The position numbers were made by a program, and so were the translations under genes. The notes under the pieces are model-generated. The model was not told where the DNA came from. It saw only the letters and a list, made by a program, of their open reading frames with translations, and ran no database searches. 64,000 bases of DNA. Origin: Paramarasmius palmivorus. Its lineage: Eukaryota > Basidiomycota > Agaricomycetes > Agaricales > Marasmiaceae. This document shows positions 29,941 through 40,650 of this stretch, piece by piece (position 1 is the first letter of the stretch; each line of letters begins with the position of its first letter). The stretch covers positions 124,001-188,000 of the forward strand of contig JAYKXP010000050.1 of NCBI GenBank assembly GCA_037176845.1, read 5' to 3'.

Positions 29941-31788
29941 AGGAGGAGGCTGGCTTGGAAGGTGCAATGGGTGCGATATTGGAGTGGAATGGGTGATGCT
30001 TCAGGATGACGACGGCGATTGGGGGAAAAGGATGAGAGGAGATGGTGAGGGGAACGCTAGAGTGGTGGTGAAATGTATGATAAAATCGGTGTAACCTCCC
30101 GTGTAGGTCCTCTGGTTATTCGGTACAAGAATGAGGAGCGAGAATGGAGATGGGAAGCAGAAGATGGGAAAGGCGTGTTATCGGCGTGTCAACCTGTTTG
30201 AGGATGTTTCCTTCCAGCCGCCGACAAGGAAAATGGTTCTATCGGCGGCGCACTTCCGAGCTTAATAAGGAACGACGGCTACAAGGTGGAATTCATTTTT
30301 ATGTTAGTTTTGCTTAGGCTCCTGCATACCTTTGTATTGACAGTAGAGCCGGAAATCACAATGGCTATCTGGGCCAATGCTCAACGTTGAGTGGGCTAGA
30401 AGACTACAACGTTATCGGAGCTGGGAATTTGATACTCGGAAGTCAAAAAGGATCTATAAAACGAAAACATAGAAATGCTTACAATGATACTAGCAAGTTA
30501 TTTGCCCTCAAGATACACAAGACTCATTGAGTGGGATATCGTGATGGGAGTCGAGGAGTAAGTTAGCCGACTACTGGCTTCTTCCATCACGGCCTACTGT
30601 CGATTCTCAACAAAATTCCTTATCCTGGACGATTTCTCGTTAGGAACGTGTAAATCTTCTAAAACGGCTTCAACAAGTCTCAGCTTCCAGCGCACAGGTG
30701 TTTCTGATGGAACAGAACAGAACACGTCGACGTGTAGAGAAGTGGGGCTATGTGTGGTCAAGGTGAGTGTAAATTCTTATTGCCGTATATAAAATATTGA
30801 ATCTCGGTGTCTATCCTGAATCTAAAGGATTGAAACGCTATGGAGCAATCTTTGGTTTTAGATTACAAGGAAGAACGCGCATATCGATGTGGATCCTTTG
30901 CACCTTGCTCAACAATCCTCCAAACTTCCGCTTTTCAACATGAACATTTGCCTTTTGTGCGTTGGAACAACACAATTGTGATCCAGTTGGGGATCATCCA
31001 GGCGAAGAAGAATGGTACGCGACATGGACACGGTATCAGGAGTGGCCGATTTGGGTGCGTGGACACGAACTCTTTTCCCATATACCCCATTTTCCTCCTG
31101 GGCCTATCGACACGGCACAGGAGAGTGCCGTCGGCTTGTTGATTGGTGCATCTTTGGGCAGGCGTGGCCACAAATTTCGGGATTGCACTGGCTACATACC
31201 TTTGAAAGCGCAGAACACCGTGACAAGGTCAATATTCATCAAGCTGACTCCTGGGATGAAGCTCATTCTTCTTCTCTTCAAGATCTCGGATTTCAGTGGG
31301 ACTCGCCAACAAGAGCATACGCTGTATGGGGTAGCACCTCCGTCTATGTTTCTCGATGCTACAGATACACCTGCTGCACAACTCGTTTCAAGGTCCAAGC
31401 ATCCACTGTTACGAGAAGTAGCTCGCGGCCGTAGCGTACCTCAAGTGCCTAACATAGTTACGAGTTCGGATTTATCCGGATTCGTTCTTTATGGTGTTTG
31501 GGCCCTGCAAAATTGGTCGAGGAAATTCTCCCACGGGGTTTTTTCCCACGGGGTTTCTTCCCACAGGTCCTCACTGAGGGATTCTGCTTTAGGTACTTAC
31601 AGGCTGCTTCGTTCCCCTACGCGACACGCTGGCTGAGTACCTTTAGGGTACGGTTGCAGGTTCAGTCTGAGGACGGTGCGAGGTCTTTGTTTCCTTTAGC
31701 AGTTCTGACCGATTGTTGCGTTGGCTACGGAGTTCTTTTTTGATTTATTCATCTGAGTTCGCAATGTACATCTTTTAGTTTAGCTACG
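29814..31788. other. Long region without a supported gene
   Basis: 29814-30480 holds the NACHT upstream region and nothing clear beyond an 8-bp inverted repeat (GCCGCCGA/TCGGCGGC) near 30220-30255. From about 30480 to 31640 several plus-strand open frames alternate with possible splice sites. The longest is 30962-31636, which has no ATG at its start and includes a directly repeated phrase, FSHGVFSHGV, from repeated CCCACGGGGTTT. I could not assemble a credible spliced product. It may be a decayed gene. Confidence 0.4.
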
Positions 31789-33793
31789 TTAATCGCAATC
31801 CTCGAAGGCAATTATGATTGATGCTTCCAGTAGCATGTCCTCTGACCAACCAGGTGCTATAGCCAGCTCTCGCTGGATGCTCTGCCTCTGGGCCTTGGGC
31901 ACGGAGAATATACAAGTGACGAGGATGCGCATCGAGGCTGTCTCGAGACTATACTGGAGCCAGAACTGCTCGTAACAATTAGCACGTGAAGTTGGCAGGT
32001 AGTGGAAGCTTACTCTGGTGTCATTCGCTTTAGTGATTCTCCTGCAGTCGTCTATGAATTGTAGCAGCATGCTGATCGTGTATGCCGAAGGATGTAGGAT
32101 ATCGTGTGATATTGTGCCAAAGGCCTGCCGTACGTCAGCGAGATCGTTTCTTAGTTGACGGAAAGTACTGTTTTCTCTGTGGGTGTTCGCCATAAGTGGG
32201 TAGAGCTCTTTTAAGTATTCTACAAGAGCGTCTTCGAGGTCGAAGTTTCCGTTGATCTCTCTGAGGCGATGTTAGACTTGCATGTGCAGTTGTTCTGGTT
32301 ACGTACCTGTGGGTGCATGTATTAATTGCATTCGTGTAAAGGTGTTGGTTCTGTTCTGCGGTGCTGGCGTTGGAAAGAGCGCTAGCGGTTGACGATGAGT
32401 TTGTCTTTTTGGAGGCAAGTGTTTTTATATACCTTTCACTTGGTGCGTCTTCCAGTGGGTAGCGTATTGTGCCTTGTCGGTTTCCGTGTATTCGACGGAA
32501 ACAAGGGTGCCTCCACACCGCCTGCTCTGCTTCCGCTGACATAGTGTAGCTGGAAAGGAGGTACCTGCTTTCAAGTCTGTGTAAGATAATCTGAGGGCCG
32601 GCGATGTCGTATGAGCCGAGATCCCACGACGTGACTCGGAGGGTTTGGTATTCGTCCTCTGCTTCGTCTATAGCGTCCATGTCGATTATCCATGTGTGTG
32701 TGTCGCCTACCCATCGAGTTTGGAGCGATAGTTCATGGTCAGGATGCAGCGACTGTTCTCCGGTCAGCTGGCCGAAGACTGACCATCCTTTCTTTTCGAA
32801 TTCAGCGTGGACGTTCTGGATCGTGTGGGTCGGTGTCTGGAGCTTCAGTATTCGTTTGTCGACGAATGTCGTTTTGGGGTAGAGTGAGAAATATTGAGTG
32901 GACGTGGCAAAGTTCATCAGGATCGCTGTTGACTGTTATTAGACCTGTGAATCGTCGTGAGAGCTGCTGGCTTACTCGAGTGAAAGCTCAGGATTGGTTC
33001 GATTGGTTGTGACCTGGTCGATATCAGGCGGATCGTCTTTTCTTTACTGTTTTTGAACACGAAGACTCCTGCCACTGTTGAATCGTCGCAGAATTGGTCG
33101 ATGTCTGCCGTGTTCGGTACCCCTTTCGAAAATTCGGCTCTGGTCGCGGGTTCGAAGACAGGTGGCTGCGCGTCGTATGTTCTTCCCCATGCTCTTCTGG
33201 TTGGCAGCGGCATGAATTTGTATGCCGCTTCTTCAAGGATGTGTCCAAGCGGTAGTGTTTGGGTATGGGGGGCGTACACGTCTATGTGGGTGGGTTCGGT
33301 GTCGTCTCGATTCAGAATGTGTAGTATAGCCTCCCCGGACAGCAGAGCCCCTGCCTGCGCTACTTGTTTCCTGAACTTGTGTCGTATTCCCTGTTCGGGG
33401 AAGAACACGCCATATAACCTAGCCGAACCGAAAGCTGCTTTGTAGTATTGGGCAACATCTGCGGATAAATTGGAGGACAATGTTCTTATCTGTATGAGGT
33501 CTTCCAGCGGTGTATGGTGAAAAGTTCTTGTTTGAGCGGGGTATGGGCTGGGTTCGTCGGTTGTTAGTGCGTGTGGAAATATCGGTGTGTTGGTAGCTTA
33601 CAGAGAAGCAAGGAAATCCTGCACTTTGGGCTGCATTGCTTGCATTGTAGTCTTCGCGTTCGTGGTTGTGTTTCGGATAGACGAGGTCTGGGTTGGACTG
33701 CAAGAATAAGATCACGATGAGATCGTCCGAGTGAGGTCGTGTACGGTTGCTGTTAAATTCGGCTCTGTCGCCCCATGTGGAATGGTGTTGCAT
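31789..33793 (-). CDS. Nucleotidyltransferase-fold-like protein, paralogue 1
   Basis: 598 aa in four exons (33793-33602, 33489-32976, 32925-32307, 32260-31789), all joins in frame. It belongs to the same family as the gene at 58174: shared blocks include FHS at the exon 2/3 join, MN(F/I)AT, SLYPK, the RW.GD.HTW block, HPCF and CTHR at the exon 3/4 join. The first half resembles a minimal nucleotidyltransferase core (LSGEAIL ... HIDVYA), but the key Gly-Ser and Asp positions look degraded here compared with GSVVV ... SDLDIYV in the paralogue. Function unknown; catalysis is doubtful. Identity to the paralogue is roughly one third by eye. Confidence 0.75.
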
Positions 33794-34028
33794 CTCTTCG
33801 ACGTGGTCTTTGGGAGTATAGTCGTGGTTTAGTTTGTTAGGCAGTTCCGCGGTGACTCGTGTTGACCGCGTGATGATGAGCTAAGCATCACGATGCTTCG
33901 TTGACAGCTCAGTTTATTGGCGCTTCCTGGGCTCCCTATCTCTCGCTTCAAACTCGCATCAGCAATGCATAGACTGTATTCCCCGATGTCGTATATAATC
34001 GGTTTTTCCATCTTTGCCTGGCATCATC

Positions 34029-35154
34029 ATGGAGTCAGTTCCTTCTATCGGCGGCAGTAACTCTCCAGCTTCGGGTACGCCCAAGCTGGTCGGGGATGTT
34101 CTTCTTGGTGTACTCTCGAGCATTCTACTCGAGGCGCGGGATGAAGGGCGGTTCACGGTGGATCTGCTTTTGATTGAACCTGATTTGTATTGGGAGTGAG
34201 TCTTTCTTATTTTTGCATTGGTGATTTGAAGCTGATGTGCTCAGTCTGTTGAAGGTTCTGTACCGAAAAATTCGGATTACGCGTGGGTCCACTATTCGCC
34301 GCTTGCGTGTCGCCTTTGTCGAGAATCCTGAGCTGCCGACGCTGGTTCGTGAGCTTCGTATACAAGTGGTTTCTCCTCCGCTTGTCGAGTTTCAATACAC
34401 GGACGTGTTTGGGTCGTCGTTCGACCTTCCAGAGATCCTCGTGGCCGTGGCACCCTTTGTCGAGCATTTGGCGATTCAATGCAGGATGCATCCTGATATT
34501 CTGCTCGCATTCCGCACTACATCGTTTCCGAAGGTGGTCGTTTTGGAAGCGCCGCATTACTTGCTTATGGACGCACATCGATCCATTCGACTTCATGCTC
34601 GACTTAGAAGCTGTTTCCGCAGTCGGGGTATTGACTTGGACGGTGGAGGAAGAATTCGTCGGTTGAATGCCACCTCTATTTCCGATGAATGGCCTGCTCT
34701 TCGTCGGCTGTGTATCCGTTGCAAATGGGGACTTCCACCTCTCGAGGTTCCGCTGTTCGATTTCACGCATTTTGTCGGCGTGAAGCAGGTCTCTGTCGTT
34801 CTTACCGATCGTACATGGGAGGCTAACATTGCCCATTTCCTTGCGCACATTCGACCCCCGCCCAACGCTGATGCTATTGCATTGGTTCTATGCAATCGAC
34901 ATTACGTGCGCCATTCTCTATTTGCGCACCATACTTATCATCCAAAAATGGTGGTTCCTGTTTTTGGTGATCCCGAGCAATTCACGTATTGCGGGGATCC
35001 CGATTTCGCGTACCTTTGCGATTTGGTGTGTGTGGTCAACGCAGAGCCTGCTCGACAAGCGTTTTGGGATAGAGTTCAGGATTACGTGCGCAGGAGGCAG
35101 TTGTCGCCGGAAGTGTTTCATTCAGATCTCGACCGCTTAATGAGGTTCAAGTAG
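34029..35154 (+). CDS. Hypothetical protein with leucine-rich, F-box-protein-like character
   Basis: 358 aa in two exons (34029-34195, 34245-35154). The ATG at 34029 is the first in frame. The product has regularly spaced hydrophobic and Leu residues (LPTLVRELRI, LRRLCIRCKW, VKQVSVVL), like the LRR-like part of agaricomycete F-box proteins. No F-box is evident; the N-terminus (VGDVLLGVLSSILLEARDEG) is only vaguely helical. The ATG is about 230 bases from the start of the minus-strand paralogue 1 gene, so the two are divergent. Role unknown. Confidence 0.7.
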
Positions 35155-35571
35155 GGAAAGAGTTGCTGGTTATCGACTATGCTTCTGGTTCGATGCAAAG
35201 GGAATCTTTCATGTGTATGCTATATCTTTGGTTTCTCGTGGTTCATAGATGTAGATCCTAGACTTTCTGAGTAGTGCGGGTTTCTTTGGTTTCTTGTCGA
35301 TTTTACCTCTGCAATGCCGTTGGATGTTGAATTATCGGTGGTTTTCTTGCTGTGAAATACTAGCTCTTTCTTGTTGATCATACAGAGTATCTTTGAGTGA
35401 TTGAATGGATTTGGACGTATGGGTTGTGCTCGTGGTGCTGCTAAGTTAAGGTTTGGTGTGTCACTCTGTGGCGTGATGCTGTTCCTCGAAAGATGTTGCT
35501 CGGTTCTGCATTGATTCGTAATAGACTGTTGCTTCGGGTATATATATCACGCTCTGTGGAGGAAGAGCGTT
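35155..35571. other. Intergenic region with TATA-like run
   Basis: No gene seen. TATATATAT at about 35539-35547 lies about 25 bases before the ATG at 35572 and may be core promoter or 5' UTR. Confidence 0.35.
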
Positions 35572-36283
35572 ATGGCTTCCAACACCCCTCTTGGAGATAG
35601 CGATGTCTTGATTCATGGTTCACTTCCAGCCCATATGGAATTCTTCAATAGGGTGGTCGAGACTTATCCTCGTAGCAAGGACGGTAGCTTGCTTTCGATT
35701 AGGAAGGGCGGTGGTAACAAGGCGCCAAAGTTGGAACTTTTCCTTCTGCGCTCGTTTGCGGTGAGCCGTTTCTGTTCCCGTCCCAAGTATTGGACCTAAT
35801 TGCGTTTTTGACTGTACAGGAGTTTCCGATCGGCATCCAGAAGCTGTTCCCGACACACTCCTTGCTTACATCTCGTTTCCGAAACAACGTGAGCGTGGTT
35901 CACTCTTCGCTTACGCGCTGTTTGTCGGAACCAGAAGCTGGTGGACGGTATTCAGCACTTCTTCTCTGTCCTGGGGGCGATCCTGCTGCAGAAAAAGACT
36001 TGTCTTCTGTGGGCACCGAGCTACTGTGGGCTGTGGAAGTGGTTAGGTTGGAGGGATACATGATGTGTTCCGATGATATGGGTGTCGAAATGCTTCACGA
36101 AGCTTGCTGTCTTAGCTGGATTCATGCCTCCCTTGCAAATCATTTGGGTGTGGTTCCCGTCTCCGGTAGCACTTTGTACGCTAACGCTGATAGAGGTGAG
36201 TGTTCTATCTTCGAGTTGGCTCCCACGAGCTGATGTGCCCTTTGAGCCGTGACAGCAGCTCTCCAGCTGAAGTGAAGTCATAG
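35572..36283 (+). CDS. Uncharacterised protein, gene block member 1
   Basis: 193 aa in three exons (35572-35760, 35820-36195, 36267-36283). The total length is divisible by three and the joins are clean GT-AG. No known domain recognised. Conserved-looking globular sequence: HGSLPAHMEFFNRVVETYP, KLELFLLRSFAEFPIG and LEGYMMCSDDMGVEMLHEA. It is a soluble protein with no signal peptide or membrane segment. Confidence 0.68.
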
Positions 36284-36613
36284 AGCGGGTCCAATGTATA
36301 CTTGCTTTGGCGTGTTGCTTACTTTCTGGCTAGAACGGTACACCTTTGTTGTCATCTGTATTGTGTTATTATCTATTGTACTAGTACCGCACTCGGGAAG
36401 CAAAATTTTCGCGATTCCTATCCCTTTCATAAGCCGCGTTCGGCATTGACCCGCCGTTGTAGCTACTTCGGCATTTTAACGCCGGATGTTTTCTTTGTAT
36501 CGGCATTGTTTTCCCGTGCGCCCCGTGTTCGTTTCAGATAGCTCGGCATCGATTTGTTCTAATCTGCAGTGATCTATACTGGTACAGATTAGGTTAGAGT
36601 AGTAATTGACGGT

Positions 36614-37544
36614 TTATTGGCCTTCCCCTGCTTCGCTCGCCTCGTCTTGTTCGTCTTCGCTGCATGACATTTCGCTTCCATCGTTGTCGGAAGACACTGC
36701 TGCGTCGGTAGTGTCGGAGTCTTCTCCTTCGCGAGCCAGGTCGGCCATGAAGGTTGTTGCCTCAAGGATTTCATACACGGTCTCAGGTGTTCCTGTCTCC
36801 ATATGTCATTTAAGGGTACTAGCTGGGGTGACGTTGTCGGGCTTACCTGTGAGGATTATCATTTCCACAAGTGCTCGAACTGCTTGTTGTTGGATATAAC
36901 TCAACGTATTGAGCTGACCTGCAATTCTGGTAGATGCTGTGGCGAGAATGATAGTCAACTTGGGATGCGGTTGGGTATCGTCTGAAGTTCTACCTGTCTG
37001 CATACCGGCGATGTGGGTTTTTGCGGCTTGCTGCTGTGGGAGAGGGGCGGTATTGATGCTCGCTGGGCGTGCGGTTGGCTTCCTGTTCGGTCTTTGTAGG
37101 CGTTTCTTTACTCCAGTAGCCTTTTTTTGCTGCAGATTAGGATTTTGCCGAGGCGGGTCGTTGTGGATTGTTGTTGTCCATTTTTTTGCACAGGTGTATG
37201 GTGTGGCGTCGGAATATTCTAGGTATCCGCTAGTTGGTAGCGTAATTCAATTCCGATTGACCGACCCTTTCGTCTACTCCGTTGCCTGCCGACTGAAGAA
37301 ACTTACATCTGTTCCTTGTCTTCGGGAACTTGGGATAGTGTACCCTTCTTTAGCAATGGACACTCTGAAAATCAATGTTTAATCTTGAGCATCTTGCTTA
37401 CCTTGCTTTGACAGTTCCGACATCGTCGTAGTAAAACTGGCGTCTCATGTATCCGAGGATCCCTGTCGGATTGTGTTCGCGTGGACCTGGGCCTGTTTGT
37501 GGGTCCTTTCCGATGTCGTGAGCGTCGCTATAGTTTACGTATAC
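36614..37544 (-). CDS. Uncharacterised protein, gene block member 2 (5' end not resolved)
   Basis: Minus-strand multi-exon gene. The upstream part reads YVNYSDAHDIGKDPQTGPGP and GILGYMRRQFYYDDVGTVKA, then an exon starting SIAKEGYTIP. A basic exon (KKATGVKKRLQRPNRKPTAR) follows, then LTIILATASTRIAGQL and a strongly acidic Ser/Asp/Glu tail ending at 36614. Some introns are about 37 bases. I could not fix the start codon or one internal join, so the model is partial. The mix of a small globular head, basic linker and acidic tail suggests a nuclear protein; nothing more can be said. Confidence 0.5.
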
Positions 37545-37979
37545 CTAGGGTACATATCCTGAGTTTCGAATGATTTTCCATGCTAGGAGCGTAAAAGATA
37601 GGCGTTGAAGTGTCGAAGGGCGTGCTCGGCTTCCTAACTCATCGCTAGAGAGCTGAATCGTGTGGCCTGTACGAAAGTGGCGTGCCTGCTGCTGTGTTCC
37701 CTTGGGACTGAGTTTAATTTAATTGTGAAGTTGTGGTACTTTTTTTCTTCAGGGTTTAGGGTCGAAGATGCGTGCTTTGTTGCTGGGTGTATCTATCTTG
37801 CAGATCGTCAGTTATATATTCGGGTGGTTTTTGCCGTTGCATAAGGGTCCGCTAACTGCTGACTTTTGGTTTTCGTGCAAGGTGTTGTGGCTGGACTCAT
37901 CAGTGGGTCTTTTATCACATTTGTGTGGCGATAGTGCTAACGAGCACGTCTTTCCTCGCTTTCTAGCGTTGTTATTGCG

Positions 37980-38734
37980 ATGCAGCTAGACACGAGTCAA
38001 TCGAAGTGTGGACGTTGTTCTCCCCCTGTCACTGGTTTCGACGCGGTGGAGTATGACTTCAATATTGACGGAGAGAAGGTTAGTTTTTCTCTATGATGCA
38101 GAGCGATAGGGCCCTTCGCTGAGCAACGCGTCTCTAGAGTGTACTCTTGTTTCCTTCACGGGGTTACCCTTCCATTGTTTCGCTGGGTCGACTCGCTTTG
38201 AAGGAGTTGAATTATTCTCCGTTTTTGTCCTTGCGCGCCAAGGGTAAAGCAGGGCCTAAGCTTCTCCGTCGGACCTTCGTGTCTACTGCCGAGCTCAAGA
38301 CATTCATGCTAATATTTGGCGAGCAGTCGAAGGAGAATCGTAGTCACATCAACGAGTTTCTGACCGACGCATTGGGATGCTTGGCTGATGGTCTGAGGAG
38401 GCCGTGGATTGGCCCTTTGTTGGTTGAATACGATAGGGAGGAAGTCCTTGCTTCAACCCAGTCTGTGTTTCTGGAGATTAACGATGTTGTTCGGTGAGTC
38501 CACAGCGTTCTCTTGTTCTTCGATGCTCTTTTTGAGTTTCACCTCTATCCTGCTACTTCGAGTAGGCATCTTCATATGGTTTACGATCGAGTCCATCCCG
38601 AGCCAAACGATACGTTTGATCCTCTACCGTATAACGTGGGTGTCGTATGGATAGACGATGGTCTTGGACATGCTGAATCCAATCGTCCGGAAGATGCCGA
38701 ATTAGCTGTGTCTCAAGTTTCGCATTACGTTTGA
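37980..38734 (+). CDS. Uncharacterised protein, gene block member 3
   Basis: 207 aa in three exons (37980-38078, 38138-38493, 38566-38734), frame maintained. The N-terminus has a CxxC (KCGRCSPP), and the C-terminal part is rich in Asp/Glu/Pro (HPEPNDTFDPLPYNVGVVWI). No domain recognised. It converges on the minus-strand gene whose stop is at 38833, with 98 bases between the two stops. Confidence 0.68.
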
Positions 38735-38832
38735 CTTGTATTTCAGTATGGCGTACTCAATTCTGTTCAATGCAAGTTCGTTTGACTTTAAAGTTGATTG
38801 ATTCGATTCAGTAAGGTTGGCCTACTTCACTA

Positions 38833-40242
38833 TCATACTGGCTGTTCATCGATATTCATTTTCTTCATCCTTTGCCTCGCGTCTTGTTCCTCTTCTTCTG
38901 CGTATCCTATGCGTCTTTTGAGTGTTGGTCGACTGTCCCTTTGATCGTACGTTGAAGAGCGACCGGACTGAGCTGTCGAGGTCAGCGATGGTGGCATAGA
39001 CAGAGGCTTCGTCTTACCAGCGAGTAGGTTTCATCGAGGAGCGTGATTGAACGCAGAGTGAGCTTCGTGATGTGATGTAGGTTCGTGTTTCTGCCTTTCC
39101 CTACGTTGAATTCTATGAGGGAGACTGTGAGCTGGATTTCAACGATATCTCCGTCTTTGATTAGCGACGGTGAAATGTTCTTGAAACTTCGGAAAGTGAG
39201 CTTATGCGCAAAGAAGGTGTCTTGTTTTCTTACCTGCGGCTGTTGCTCGTGGTTATCATCCGATAATATTCTACTGTGTTATCGATAGTGTGTACGAAAG
39301 TGTCGCCCCTCATGTCGTTCAATATCCCTTTAGGGTCGATGTGGGTAGGTATCCTAATGTGGTCTTGTTCTTTTGCAAAGCGTTTGCTTGTGAAGTATCG
39401 ATTAGCGATGTCTATGGTCTGATAGCCTTCCGTCGTTGTCGAGGTTTCGAAAGGTTGGTAATCTCGAATGTTGGCCCGGAGAGCCTTCACTATCTGTGCT
39501 AATCCATCCACAGCGGCGGTGAATGTAGCTGTGTTGAGGCCTGTGAGTACGACGCGTTGTTGAACGTGCTTTGGGGAAATAGATCTGTATCGAATCTTGA
39601 GTACCATTCCGGTTTAAGCCTGCCGAATGTCCTTACTTTCCATATGCTGTGGTTACAGGAGGAAGGTCGCAGCGGTAGACAATTCCCTGGATGGTGAACA
39701 CCTTCTCCTCCGATGTGGTTTCATCGGGTTTGTCTGTGATGTGCCAGGAATGTCCGTTGAGCGCTTTTGTAGACGCAATCTCCATGGTACCGGCCTGTTG
39801 ATCCTACTTTAAAGTGAGCAAGTGTTTCTTGGTGGAGGGGTGTAGGTGCTAACATTTGCATAGGAACACAAAGGGTTGCGAAGTGATGCTGATTCCATCC
39901 TGGAGTTGGCTAGTTCTTCTAGTCGTCGTGCTGGTATGAGGTGGCTCGGTAAGCAGTAGTTCCTATATATGTTGGTGGTCGGAAGAATGGGTTTTCCTCC
40001 TCACCTGCTTCTTGGTATCGGAATCCGTGATCTAGCATCTTGGTTCAGTGCAGTAAGCTGCTTACGCTGATATGCGATTCTCTTTGTGCAGGGTGAATCT
40101 TTCCGTTAAATACGGGTGTATATGAAGCGTACTTTTCGCCCTTTTCTTCGCTACCGTCCGTTTTCGAGAGGTATCTAGATTGCGTCGCCTTGAGGTGTTT
40201 TAGGTAATTCTGGATGGCAGTGTGTCGGGACTGGCAAACCAT
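38833..40242 (-). CDS. Uncharacterised agaricomycete-type protein, gene block member 4 (OB-fold-like segment possible)
   Basis: Minus-strand gene with at least five exons. The first exon starts at 40242 (MVCQSRHTAIQNYLKHLKAT). A later exon holds TIQGIVYRCDLPPVTTAYGK, the next starts SISPKHVQQRVVLTGL, and the last join gives SLSGRSSTYDQRDSRP. A beta-rich stretch, SLIKDGDIVEIQLTVSLIEF followed by TKLTLRSITLLD, resembles a recurrent uncharacterised family that I associate with agaricomycetes. The pattern would suit an OB-like nucleic-acid-binding barrel, but that is inference. A long gap between exon 1 and the next firm exon (about 39820-40070) may hold small exons. Confidence 0.55.
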
Positions 40243-40650
40243 GCTCAGTATGTAGCTCTGTCAAACAGTGTACCATCTTCTTCGATCCTTAAAAGACGTT
40301 GTGATGTGAGACTGAATGAAGTTTAGTGACTACAAGCGCAGGCCGTTCACATGGTGTGCTTTATGTAATTCGATGTCACACGGTTGCCTGCACGTTGCTT
40401 GCACGCTGTCTGCTCTTTGTTCTTTACTTCGTTCGACGTGGCCTGTCTAGTCGATATTCGCGTCCGATTGTTGCCTCGACGTCAAGCTCGGTTGACCATG
40501 GATAGTGCGATGGACTGGTTGTCTTGGTTTGGATTGGACTGCGTTCTGCGGGTATAAAGGTGAGTGTTCGACAGGTGGTGTTGTACAAAGAGTGGTCTGC
40601 AATCTTCTCTTATACTATCTCTTAGCTAGCTTCTCGATTATTGGTCCATC

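Noticed and set aside
30962..31636. 224-codon ORF as a complete gene
   Set aside because: No ATG at its start, competing open frames on the same strand, and no spliced model that gives a consistent product.
33053..33445. Plus-strand ORF opposite the nucleotidyltransferase-like gene
   Set aside because: It is antisense to well-supported exons of the minus-strand gene and has no independent support.
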